Source of the DNA: Burkholderia sp. HI2500
Lineage (GTDB): Bacteria > Pseudomonadota > Gammaproteobacteria > Burkholderiales > Burkholderiaceae
DNA: 64,000 bases
NCBI RefSeq assembly: GCF_002223055.1
Contig: NZ_NKFL01000007.1
Coordinates: 434,001 to 498,000, forward strand
Direction: 5' to 3'
A model generated the notes under the pieces. That model saw only the letters and a list, made by a program, of their open reading frames with translations. It searched no databases and was not told the DNA's origin. Position 1 is the first letter of the stretch. The number at the start of each line of letters is the position of its first letter. Below, piece after piece: positions 55,097-63,735 of the stretch. A program made the position numbers and the translations under genes.

Positions 55097-55252
55097 TCAG
55101 CGGATCACCGACTCCATCGCGAGGTACGCGGTTTCGGCCGACGGCCACAGCAGATATAGCAGGCCGGCCATCAGCAGCAGCGCGCCGGCGCGCGCCAGCG
55201 GCGTGCGGTCTTTGTGCTGCGGGGGGCGGGGGGGCTGCTTCGAGTTCTTCAT
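55097..55252 (-). CDS. Small single-pass membrane protein
   Basis: Encodes 51 residues: a Pro/Gln/Arg-rich N-terminus (MKNSKQPPRPPQHKD), then a hydrophobic helix ARAGALLLMAGLLYLLWPSA and a short tail AMESVIR. It ends 42 bases upstream of the trpS leader ATG on the same strand. The N-in positive-inside pattern supports a real membrane peptide. No family recognised. Confidence 0.5.
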   Translation of the reverse strand: MKNSKQPPRPPQHKDRTPLARAGALLLMAGLLYLLWPSAETAYLAMESVIR

Positions 55253-55802
55253 GCTTTCAGACTTGCCGGCGCGAAAGGCGCCGCTCCAACGGTTGCTGCA
55301 ACGGGTCGGGTAGGGCGACGCCGGGTGTTGCGGATTTGACGGGGGCTGTGGGGCACCGTGTTGCCTGGGCTGGACGGCACGGATGGCGGGTCGAGGTCCA
55401 TTAAAAGGGATCGATCGGGTATCCTGTGCTCGCTTTCCATGCCGAGGCGACCGGCATCCTACCAGTTTGGCGATGTGTGCATAGTCAAGAATTGTCGGAG
55501 AGGCGTGCGGCCGGAGGCGACACCTCCGACTCGCTGTGGTCCACGACGCTTGCGGCGCGTAGTGCGCGGAGCCATTGCCGGTGATCGCGACGACTGGCTC
55601 CCGTCCTGGCCTCGGCGATAGGCCGACCGCCGTTCCCTGACCCGATCCGAGGATGGGGCCCGAGCTACATCGAAAGTAAACTGCTGCTGATGATGATCGA
55701 CGACAGTTTCTTCACGTTCGGGAGCGCCGACCGGCTTCCTGCATCCGTCCCATGATGAGCGTGCGACAGGCGTTCGCTTTTCCTGAGTAGGCTTCCCAAA
55801 TC
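55253..55802. other. Intergenic region, 550 bp
   Basis: Lies between the small membrane-protein gene (minus) and the sel1-lipoprotein pseudogene (plus). No gene, RNA or repeat could be supported. Composition drifts towards lower GC on approach to 55803, as seen around acquired genes. Confidence 0.5.
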
Positions 55803-57150
55803 GTGCTAAATCAATTGCGTTCGACTCCCGCCAACCGTATCGGCTTGACCCGGTTGGTTTCGGCTTTCCTGTTCATTGCGTGCGCAGCCTGCTCAATGAA
55901 CGATTCTCTTCCTCGCAACATGTCGTTGACCGCCTTCAACCCTCATCGCACAGCGTTTGAGTGCAAGCACGAGGTTGACGTGGCGCCCCCGCTCGATCCC
56001 GAGGCCGATCGATGGAACCAGCAGGCAATGGTGCAGACCAGCGCGCTGTTGTGGCCGAACCAACGCGATTACAAGGGCGCTGTCGATTTGTGGACGAAGG
56101 CGGCCGAGCGCAAGCACTGGAAGGCAATGCTGAATCTGGCGAACGCCTACGCCCAGGGGGAGGGGGTGGATCGTGATTCCGAACATGCGCTGCAGATCAC
56201 CGAACAGGCGATGAAACTGGGTATTCCGGCGGCCTACGATCTGATGGGTACGTATTACATGGACGGGATGGGCGTAAAACAGGATGCCAGCCGCGCCTAT
56301 GCATTCTGGCAATTGGCCGCCGATAAGGGCAGTCCGAGTGCGATGGCGTATCTGGGTGGCAAGATGGACGCGCTCTACGACGACCCCAAGGCGGGGTTCT
56401 GGGGCAATCGCAAGATCGCACTCCAGATGCTTGAATGTGCGGTCGCGCAGGGCAACGGGCGTGCGGCGTATGTGTTGGGAACGACGATCGCGGGCGATCG
56501 AGCCGAGTTGGGCGAGAACAACGAACGTGCGCTCAAGACGTTGCATGCGGGCGTGAAATTCGGTAGCGCCGAGAGTGCGGGATATTTGTTCGGTGCGTTC
56601 GATGATGGCGATCCGGTAGCCGGTGGCGTGAAGGATCGCGCTCGCGCCGAGCGTTACAGCGTCCTTGCCGATCGCCTGGAACGCGACCCCGACCTGCGTC
56701 TGCCGAACCTTGACAAGATGGTGCCGCTGCCGCCCGCCAAACTGCCCAAATGGGACGGCAAAAAGGAGACGTTGATCGACGCGGCGAAGGCGGTGACGTC
56801 TGCCAAGCCCGCCGTGCCTCCCGTGTCGCTGCGTACGGGGCGCGCGCACGTGCCCGATGGCTAACTGCTGCCGGAGAAGCCGCAGGTCACCGTGCCTCCT
56901 CAGGCGGAAACGACTGCCGCTCCTGACGGTGGTTACTGGCTGACACAACTGAAATATCTGATCGCCGAACGTCGCTTCGCCTCCGGCGATCCGGTGTCGC
57001 TGCACGCGCGCGTGCCTGGTGGCGGGCATCTGGCAGGCCGATGTGGCGGACGATCATCCGTTGGCGGTCACGTTCAACCCGTAGTATCGCCAGGCCTACG
57101 TCATGCAGAGCGACACGTTCCCCGATCTGCGAGGCGGGCCGCTGACCAAC
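55803..57150 (+). pseudogene. Sel1-repeat lipoprotein gene, broken (DUF6396-like)
   Basis: Bases 55803-56864 encode 353 residues with a lipobox (FLFIACAACS) and three or four Sel1 repeats (AERKHWKAMLNLANAYAQGE, YDLMGTYYMDGMGVKQDASR, AADKGSPSAMAYLGG). In Burkholderia such DUF6396-like lipoproteins sit beside type VI secretion lipase effectors as immunity or accessory proteins. A TAA at 56862 interrupts the frame; homologous text resumes in the same frame (LLPEKPQVTVPPQAETTAAP), then in a shifted frame (ACLVAGIWQADVADDHPLAV), which meets another stop (TAG near 57083). The end runs into the DUF1016 gene. It is therefore a decaying gene; the first ~350 residues might still be made. Confidence 0.75.
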
Positions 57151-57153
57151 GAA

Positions 57154-58086
57154 CTAGGCAGGGACATCCGGAAGATCGGGGCGCAACTCGGCCTCGATCT
57201 GATCGATGGTCGGGAGGCCAGTCTCAAGTGAGGGGGGAACCTCACGCATAAGCTGATATTCAGCCACGCCCATCGGTTGAGTCACGCCGCGGAGCGCATA
57301 TTCCGCGACAAGCCGATTCTTCTCCTTGCACAGAAGCAAGCCGATGGTTGGCTGGTCTTCCGGCGCCTTGACCTGCGCGTCGAGCGCGGAAAGGTAGAAG
57401 TTCAGTTGTCCCGCATACTCCGGCTTGAACGGCGTCGTTTTCAGTTCGACGACGACATAGCAGCGAAGCTTGAGATGGTAGAAAAGCAGATCGATGAAAA
57501 ACTCGTCGCCGCCAACCTCCAGCCGGTACTGACGCCCGACGAATGCGAACCCGGCGCCCAGTTCGAGCAAAAAACGAGTGATGTGCTGCGTGAGCGCACG
57601 TTCGATATCGCGCTCTTGTGCGTTCTCGGTCAGGCCGAGGAAGTCGAGGATATAAGGATCCTTGAGCGCGTCGCGGGCGAGATCCGACTGCGGAGGCGGC
57701 AGCCGGTCGGCGAAATTCGTCACGGCGTTGCCGGCGCGCGCATGGGCGGCCGTCTCGATCTGCATGGTCAACACGCTGCGCGACCATCCGTGCTCGAGCG
57801 ACTTTTCCGCGTACCAAAGCCGCTGCGGGGCGTCATCAAGCTTGTCGAGCAATGTCACAACGTGAGACCACGGTAATTGTGCAACGGGCTGTTGCACAAA
57901 TTCCGGCCGCGGAAAAGCTTGTGCGAGGGCGCGCATGTACTTGAGGTTGCGCGGAGAAAACCCGCGCATGTCAGGAAACGCTGCCTTGAGATCACGCGCA
58001 AGTTGGTCGACGACGCCGGCCCCCCAGCCCTGTTTTTGCTGCCGATCGAGAATATCGCGACCGATCTGCCAGTACAGTGAGACCAA
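57154..58086 (-). CDS. DUF1016/YhcG-type PD-(D/E)XK nuclease, damaged 5' end
   Basis: The open frame codes 310 residues from a TTG. The N-terminal DUF1016_N block is SLYWQIGRDILDRQQKQGWG, GFSPRNLKYMRALAQAFPRP and QLPWSHVVTLLDKLDD. The C-terminal nuclease-like domain has FAFVGRQYRLEVGGDEFFIDLLFYHLKLRCYVVVELK, with Asp-Leu-Leu and E-L-K as catalytic core. Upstream the same frame continues (DYRHWFTELKQRVERARQRA) without any good start. An ATG at 58201 opens another frame, MSETQHTWMG, which hits TGA at 58169. A one-base indel is the likely cause. Confidence 0.8.
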   Translation of the reverse strand: MVSLYWQIGRDILDRQQKQGWGAGVVDQLARDLKAAFPDMRGFSPRNLKYMRALAQAFPRPEFVQQPVAQLPWSHVVTLLDKLDDAPQRLWYAEKSLEHGWSRSVLTMQIETAAHARAGNAVTNFADRLPPPQSDLARDALKDPYILDFLGLTENAQERDIERALTQHITRFLLELGAGFAFVGRQYRLEVGGDEFFIDLLFYHLKLRCYVVVELKTTPFKPEYAGQLNFYLSALDAQVKAPEDQPTIGLLLCKEKNRLVAEYALRGVTQPMGVAEYQLMREVPPSLETGLPTIDQIEAELRPDLPDVPA

Positions 58087-58201
58087 CTCGCGATTTGCGC
58101 TGGCGACGGCCCGCTGCCGAGCGCGCTCGACGCGCTGCTTGAGCTCGGTGAACCAGTGACGATAATCCTCAGCCCATCCAAGTGTGCTGAGTTTCAGACA
58201 T

Positions 58202-58623
58202 GCAGCGACAAAATGCGCTCATGCTATTGACGCTCGCGGCTCCTTCACGAGGTGCAGCCGAAGTCGCGGATGGTGGGCCGACGATCAGCCTCACCGAACC
58301 TTCTTGTGGCCGGTCTAAGGATGATCGGTTGTTCATCTGACCGAGGCGTTGTATGCCAACGTTCCCCTCCGCTTGATAACCGAATACGATTGAGGCAAAT
58401 CAAGCAGATTTCGCATTGCTGCTAGACACGCCAATTGCTTCTCGTGAGCGTGCGAGAAAGCCACCCGCACCGCTCGCCACCCCCACTACCCCCAGCTTTT
58501 TGTTCGTCAACACCAACAAAAATCATCATTTCGCGCCTGCCTGCGCATCAGCAGAATGTCTCCATTCCAACTCACGCGACAACCCGAACGTCGCGCCGAG
58601 CCGCACTTCCGAAGGAGACAGCC
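58202..58623. other. Intergenic region upstream of the monooxygenase gene, 422 bp
   Basis: No gene can be supported. It holds the start region of the DUF1016 gene on the left and the promoter region of the flavin monooxygenase gene on the right; GAAGGAGACA (58611-58620) is the latter's ribosome-binding site. Confidence 0.5.
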
Positions 58624-59982
58624 GTGGCAGTCGAAACAACCTCAATCGATACGCTCGTCGTCGGCGCCGGTCAGGCCGGCGTGGCCATGAGCGAGCACCT
58701 GGGCAAGCTGGGCGTACCGCATCTCGTGCTGGAGCGCAGCCGCATCGCCGAACGCTGGCGCACCGGGCGCTGGGATTCGCTGGTCGCGAACGGCCCCGCA
58801 TGGCATGACCGCTTCCCCGGCCTCGAATTCGACGGCCTCGATCCCGATGCGTTCGCAACGAAAGACCAGGTCGCCGACTACTTCGAAGCGTATGCGCGCA
58901 AGTTCAACGCGCCGATCCGCACCGGCGTCGAGGTGAAGCAGGTCGTGCGCAATGCCGGCAAGCCGGGTTTCATCGTCGAGACGTCCGACGGCACGATCGA
59001 GGCGAACCGCGTGGTCGTCGCGACCGGGCCGTTCCAGCGCCCGGTGATTCCGCCGATCGCCCCGGACGACGCCCGCCTCGTGCAGATTCATTCCGCAGAC
59101 TATCGCAACCCGGCGCAGCTTCCGGAAGGGGCTGTGCTGGTGGTCGGCGCGGGGTCGTCGGGCGTGCAGATCGCCGACGAGCTGCAGCGCGCGGGCCGGC
59201 AGGTCTACCTGTCGGTCGGCCCGCACGATCGGCCGCCGCGTGCGTATCGCGGCCGCGATTTCTGCTGGTGGCTCGGCGTGCTCGGCGAATGGGACAAGGA
59301 AGTCGCGACGCCCGGTCGTGAGCACGTGACGATCGCGGTGAGCGGCGCGCGCGGCGGCCACACGGTGGATTTCCGCAAGCTCGCGAACCAGGGCGTGACG
59401 CTCGTCGGGCTGACGAAGTCGTTCGACGGCGGCGTGGCCGTGTTCGAACGCGATCTGGCGATCAATCTCGCACGCGGCGACGAGAACTACCTGTCGCTGC
59501 TCGACGCGGCCGACGCCTATGCGGCGCGCAACGGCCTCGACCTGCCGGAAGAGCCGGAAGCCCGCCGCATCCTGCCGAACCCCGACTGCGTTGCGCATCC
59601 GATCCTCGCGCTCGACCTTGCCGGCGCGGGTGTCACGTCGATCATCTGGGCGACCGGCTATGCGGTCGACTACGGCTGGCTGAAGGTCGACGCGTTCGCC
59701 GACAACGGCAAGCCGCAGCACCAGCGCGGCGTGTCGAAGGAGCCGGGCATCTATTTCCTCGGGCTGCCGTGGCTGTCGCGGCGCGGCTCCAGCTTCATCT
59801 GGGGCGTGTGGCACGACGCGCGGCACATCGCCGACCACATCGCGATCCAGCGCACCTACCTCGAGTACCACGACGCATCGCAGCGCCGCTCGACCGCGCA
59901 CGCGGAACAGGACGGCGCCGCGCCGCATGCCGACGCGCAGCCGCACGCCGATACGCAGCCGCTCGCCGATACGGTGAACTGA
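58624..59982 (+). CDS. Flavin-containing monooxygenase
   Basis: Encodes 452 residues from a GTG (VAVETTSIDTLVVGAGQAG) with a strong Shine-Dalgarno sequence. Two Rossmann motifs are present: FAD-binding VVGAGQAGVAMSEHL and NADPH-binding VVGAGSSGVQIADEL, plus ATGPFQRPVIPP and an ATGYAVDYGWL motif near the C-terminus. The family oxygenates N or S atoms or ketones (FMO/CzcO-like). A His-rich low-complexity tail (AEQDGAAPHADAQPHADT) ends it. It leads the RidA-DUF1028-M20 run. Confidence 0.9.
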   Translation: MAVETTSIDTLVVGAGQAGVAMSEHLGKLGVPHLVLERSRIAERWRTGRWDSLVANGPAWHDRFPGLEFDGLDPDAFATKDQVADYFEAYARKFNAPIRTGVEVKQVVRNAGKPGFIVETSDGTIEANRVVVATGPFQRPVIPPIAPDDARLVQIHSADYRNPAQLPEGAVLVVGAGSSGVQIADELQRAGRQVYLSVGPHDRPPRAYRGRDFCWWLGVLGEWDKEVATPGREHVTIAVSGARGGHTVDFRKLANQGVTLVGLTKSFDGGVAVFERDLAINLARGDENYLSLLDAADAYAARNGLDLPEEPEARRILPNPDCVAHPILALDLAGAGVTSIIWATGYAVDYGWLKVDAFADNGKPQHQRGVSKEPGIYFLGLPWLSRRGSSFIWGVWHDARHIADHIAIQRTYLEYHDASQRRSTAHAEQDGAAPHADAQPHADTQPLADTVN

Positions 59983-60057
59983 CCGAACCCCCGCCGCCTG
60001 ACGCACCGCGTCTGCTTCCGGTGCGGCGGCGTGACCCCTGACGACTGAAGGATTCCG

Positions 60058-60495
60058 ATGAGCCAACCCACCCACACCCGTATCCGCATGTTCAACACGA
60101 AGGATACCTACCCGAACCAGACGCTCGACAACGACCTGTGCCAGGCCGTGCGAGCCGGCAACACCGTCTACGTGCGCGGCCAGGTCGGCACCGATTTCGA
60201 CGGCACGCTGATCGGTCTCGGCGATCCGCGCGTGCAGGCCGAGCAGGCGATGAAGAACGTCAAGCAACTGCTGGAGGAAGCCGGCAGCGACCTCACGCAC
60301 ATCGTGAAGACGACGACTTACCTGATCGACCCGCGCTATCGCGAGCCGGTGTACCAGGAAGTCGGCAAGTGGCTGAAGGGCGTGTATCCGATCTCGACGG
60401 GGCTCGTCGTGTCGGCGCTCGGCCAGCCGCAGTGGCTGATGGAAATCGACGTGATCGCCGTGATCCCGGACAACTGGCAACCGAACCGCGCGTAG
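60058..60495 (+). CDS. RidA/Rid-family protein
   Basis: Encodes 145 residues; the YjgF fold is seen in FNTKDTYPNQTLDNDLCQAV, NTVYVRGQVGTDFDGTLIG, KTTTYLIDPRYREPVYQEVG and STGLVVSALGQPQWLMEIDV. The trimeric family deaminates reactive enamines and imines. The catalytic-Arg equivalent is not placed with certainty (the end reads WLMEIDVIAV rather than the usual RxxVEID), suggesting a non-RidA subfamily. It sits 75 bases after the monooxygenase gene. Confidence 0.88.
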   Translation: MSQPTHTRIRMFNTKDTYPNQTLDNDLCQAVRAGNTVYVRGQVGTDFDGTLIGLGDPRVQAEQAMKNVKQLLEEAGSDLTHIVKTTTYLIDPRYREPVYQEVGKWLKGVYPISTGLVVSALGQPQWLMEIDVIAVIPDNWQPNRA

Positions 60496-60503
60496 GAGGC
60501 GAC

Positions 60504-61181
60504 ATGACTTTCTCCATCGTCGGGCGTTGCCCGGAGACGGGCCAGCTCGGCATCGCGATCAGCTCGTCGAGCATCGCGGTGGGCGCGCGCTGCCCGTGGG
60601 TGCGCGCGGGCGTCGGCGCCGTCGCGACGCAGAACATCACGCTGCCGGCGCTTGGGCCCCAGATCCTCGACCTGATCGAGCACGAGCAGCTCGCGCCCGC
60701 CGCGGCGCTCGATCGCGCGCTCAGCGCGAACGGCTGGAGCCAGTACCGGCAGGTCACGGTGATCGACGGGCAGGGGCAGACGGCGTGCTTCACCGGCAAG
60801 GAAGCGCTCGGCACGCATCACGCGGTGCAGGGCGAGCAATGCGTGGCGGCGGGCAACCTGCTGGCCGCGCCGGCCGTGATCGACGCGATGGCGCGTGCCT
60901 TCGAACAGGCGCCCGGCCTGCTCGCCGATCGCCTGCTGGCCGCGATGCACGCGGCGATGGCGGCCGGCGGCGAGGCGGGGCCGGTGCATTCGGCCGCGCT
61001 GAAGGTGGCCGGTGACGTGACCTGGCCGATCGTCGACCTGCGTGTCGACTGGGCCGACACCGATCCGATCGGGCAGCTCGATGCGCTGTGGCAGGCGTAT
61101 CGGCCGCAGATGCAGGACTACCAGACGCGCGCGCTGAACCCCACCGCCGCGCCGAGCTACGGAGTGCCGGGCGATGAATGA
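60504..61181 (+). CDS. DUF1028-family Ntn-hydrolase-like protein
   Basis: Encodes 225 residues. MTFSIVGRCPETGQLGIAISSSSIAVGARCPWVRAGVGAVATQ is the DUF1028 opening. The pattern of an N-terminal nucleophile-like Thr/Ser after the Met fits Ntn hydrolases, but processing is not proven. DWADTDPIGQLDALWQAYRP is the conserved C-terminus. TAGGAGGC precedes the ATG; it starts eight bases after the Rid gene and overlaps the deacetylase gene by eight bases. An amidase-type reaction is plausible (inference). Confidence 0.85.
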   Translation: MTFSIVGRCPETGQLGIAISSSSIAVGARCPWVRAGVGAVATQNITLPALGPQILDLIEHEQLAPAAALDRALSANGWSQYRQVTVIDGQGQTACFTGKEALGTHHAVQGEQCVAAGNLLAAPAVIDAMARAFEQAPGLLADRLLAAMHAAMAAGGEAGPVHSAALKVAGDVTWPIVDLRVDWADTDPIGQLDALWQAYRPQMQDYQTRALNPTAAPSYGVPGDE

Positions 61182-62337
61182 CACGTCGAGCCGCGCATTG
61201 CTGGAACGGCTGATCGGTTTCGCGACGGTCAGCCGCGAGTCGAACCTCGAGATGATCGCGTTCATCCGCGACTATCTCGCGGGCTTCGGCGTCGAGAGCG
61301 AATTGTTCTACAACGCGGAACGGACGAAGGCGAGCCTGTACGCGACGATCGGGCCGCGCGATCGCGGTGGCATCGCGCTGTCGGGCCATACCGACGTGGT
61401 GCCGGTCGACGGGCAGGCGTGGACGGTCGAGCCGTTCCGGCTGACCGAGCGCGACGGCCGCCTGTACGGCCGCGGCACGGCCGACATGAAGGGCTTCATC
61501 GCGTCGGTGCTCGCGGCCGTGCCGGCGTTCGTCGCGCGGCCGCTGGGCATGCCCGTGCATCTCGCGTTCTCGTACGACGAGGAAGTCGGCTGCCTCGGCG
61601 TGCGACCGATGCTCGATGCACTGGCCGCGCGCGCGCACCGGCCGCGCCTGTGCCTGATCGGCGAGCCGACCGAGCTGAAGCCGGTGCTCGGTCACAAGGG
61701 CAAGCTCGCGATGCGCTGCCATGTCAAGGGCGCTGCTTGCCACTCGGCGTACGCGCCGTCGGGCGTCAACGCGATCGACTATGCGGCGAAGCTGATCGGC
61801 CGGCTCGGCGAGATCGGCGCAGCGCTCGCGCGGCCGGAACGGCACGACGAACGATTCGATCCGCCGTTCTCGACCGTGCAGACCGGGCTGATCAAGGGCG
61901 GCCGCGCGCTGAACATCGTGCCGGCCGAATGCGAGTTCGATTTCGAGGTGCGGGCGCTGCCGGATTTCGATGCGCACGACGTGCCGAGGAAGCTGCAGGA
62001 CTATGCGGAATCCGAACTGTTGCCGAGAATGCGTGCGGTGCAGCCCGATACCGACATTCAACTGCAGCCGCTGGGCGCGTATCCGGGCCTTGCGACCGCG
62101 CCGGACAGCGAGGCCGCGCGTCTGCTCGCGATGCTGAGCGGCTCCGATGCGTTCGGCACGGTGGCGTTCGGCACCGAGGGCGGGCTATTCGGGCAAGCCG
62201 GCATTCCGACCGTGGTGTGCGGGCCCGGCAGCATGGACCAGGGGCACAAGCCCGACGAGTTCGTCACGCTCGACCAGCTCCACGGCTGCGACGCGATGCT
62301 GGCGCGGCTGGCCGCCCATCTTTCCGCAGCCGCCTGA
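61174..62337 (+). CDS. M20 deacetylase, acetylornithine deacetylase-like
   Basis: Encodes 387 residues. M20 zinc ligands are visible: LSGHTDVVPVDG (His and catalytic Asp), GRGTADMKGFIAS, the catalytic EE pair YDEEVGCLG, and the late GPGSMDQGHKPDEFV His. The sequence resembles ArgE of the M20A family, but its place in this cluster suggests a specialised N-acyl-amino-acid hydrolase rather than arginine biosynthesis. It overlaps the DUF1028 gene by eight bases. Confidence 0.9.
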   Translation: MNDTSSRALLERLIGFATVSRESNLEMIAFIRDYLAGFGVESELFYNAERTKASLYATIGPRDRGGIALSGHTDVVPVDGQAWTVEPFRLTERDGRLYGRGTADMKGFIASVLAAVPAFVARPLGMPVHLAFSYDEEVGCLGVRPMLDALAARAHRPRLCLIGEPTELKPVLGHKGKLAMRCHVKGAACHSAYAPSGVNAIDYAAKLIGRLGEIGAALARPERHDERFDPPFSTVQTGLIKGGRALNIVPAECEFDFEVRALPDFDAHDVPRKLQDYAESELLPRMRAVQPDTDIQLQPLGAYPGLATAPDSEAARLLAMLSGSDAFGTVAFGTEGGLFGQAGIPTVVCGPGSMDQGHKPDEFVTLDQLHGCDAMLARLAAHLSAAA

Positions 62338-62390
62338 CGCGGCGCGCCTGACCGACACGCACGCACCGCCTCCCGCGGCGCGTGCGCTTT

Positions 62391-62420
62391 CGTGTTCCTT
62401 CCGGTTCCTTCAGGTTCCTT
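62391..62420. repeat. Three tandem 10-bp units NNNGTTCCTT
   Basis: CGTGTTCCTT, CCGGTTCCTT and CAGGTTCCTT are consecutive decamers sharing GTTCCTT. The last overlaps the stop codon of the LysR gene (62419-62421). Significance unknown; it may be a slippage product or part of a termination region. Confidence 0.7.
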
Positions 62421-63342
62421 ATCGCACCGTTTCCGCGACGATCTGCGCGAGCCGCTCGCGGCAAAAATCGACGAACGACTGCGCCTGCTTCGTGAGTTGC
62501 CCGCGCTTCAGCCGTGCACTCACGAGCCCCGACGGGCTCACCGTCTCGCTGAGGCCGATCGTCACGACGCGCTGGCCGTCGTACGTGTATTCGGAATGCG
62601 GGCGCGTGACGAGCAGCGAGAAGCCGAACCCCTGGCCGACCATCCCGCGCACCATCTCGATCGACGGCGATCCGAACACGATGTTCGGCGTGAGCCCGAG
62701 TTCGTGAAAGAGGCTGACGAAATACGTGCGGCTCGGCTGCACGTCGAGCAGGATCATCGGCTCGACACAGAGGTCGCGCAACGACACGTGCGTCTGGCCC
62801 GCGAACCGGTGATTTTCCGGCAGCAGCACGTACGGCTGCTGCGGCGGCATCAGCGGCTCGGTCTCGATCGTGCCGTCGAGATCGTGGTCGTACATCAGCG
62901 CGAGATCGAACGTGCCGGACGTCAGGCCCTGCACGAGTTCCTGCTGGTCGCCGTCGCGCAGCCGGATGTTCACGCCCGGGTAGCGCTCGCGAAAGCCCGC
63001 GATCAGTTGCGGCAGATAGAGCGGCGCGACCGTCTCGAAGCAGCCGATGTCGATCTGCCCGGTGACCACGTCGTTGTCGGCGAGCGCGTTCTGTTCGAAT
63101 TCGTGCGCGATGCGCAGCAGTTCCTGCGCCTTCCGGTAGAAGCGCGTGCCGCTCGGCGTCAGCGACACGCCCTGCGCGTGATGGCGGATGAACAGCTTCA
63201 CGCCGAAGCTTTCCTCCAGACCCTTGATCGCGCTGGAGATCGACGGCTGCGCGATGAACAGCTGGCGCGACGCCTCGGCGACGCTGCCGGATTCCACCGT
63301 CGTCACGAAGTATTTCAGTTGCCGCAAAGTGTAGTGAGCCAC
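62419..63342 (-). CDS. LysR-family regulator
   Basis: Encodes 307 residues from a GTG (MAHYTLRQLKYFVTTVESGS) chosen because AGAGG lies five bases upstream; a GTG two codons earlier (63348) is possible. The HTH is SVAEASRQLFIAQPSISSAI, and the effector domain follows with QIDIGCFETVAPLYLPQLIA. It lies between the catabolic run and the NCS1 permease gene, which is divergent. It probably senses the substrate or an intermediate of this cluster (inference). Confidence 0.9.
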   Translation of the reverse strand: MAHYTLRQLKYFVTTVESGSVAEASRQLFIAQPSISSAIKGLEESFGVKLFIRHHAQGVSLTPSGTRFYRKAQELLRIAHEFEQNALADNDVVTGQIDIGCFETVAPLYLPQLIAGFRERYPGVNIRLRDGDQQELVQGLTSGTFDLALMYDHDLDGTIETEPLMPPQQPYVLLPENHRFAGQTHVSLRDLCVEPMILLDVQPSRTYFVSLFHELGLTPNIVFGSPSIEMVRGMVGQGFGFSLLVTRPHSEYTYDGQRVVTIGLSETVSPSGLVSARLKRGQLTKQAQSFVDFCRERLAQIVAETVR

Positions 63343-63735
63343 AAGCACCTCTGATGCACGGCCCCGGCGTGCCGCCGCGGGCGCAATCTGTCCATGGTTT
63401 GCGTAGCACCTTACCTGAAAGCCCCCCGGCGCCGAAATGTCCGCTGCAGAGCTTTTTCGTATGTCCCGGAAATATTTTTAGTATTTTCCGGTCGCGCGGG
63501 TCGTGGCGCACCATCGTCTCCAACCTGGATCAAGAAGCAAACGAAGCGGCCGCGCACGCACCGGCGGGACATGGCATCCGCCCCCGCATGCGCATCGTCC
63601 GCTTCGCTCGACCCGCCGCGCGTGCACGCGGCGCGTCGTCGCTCGCGTATCCGGACCCGATTGCCGGCGCGCCCCCCAACGCGCGCCGGCTGACACGGCA
63701 AGCGCGCATCGCCGCGCAGGACAGGAGACATCACC
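63343..63735. promoter_or_regulatory. LysR/NCS1 permease divergent promoter region
   Basis: This 393-bp spacer has a less GC-rich core (TTTTTCGTATGTCCCGGAAA, 63451-63470, and TATTTTTAGTATTTTCCGG near 63475). The core is a likely site for LysR binding and for both promoters. CAGGAGAC just before 63736 is the permease ribosome-binding site. Confidence 0.45.
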
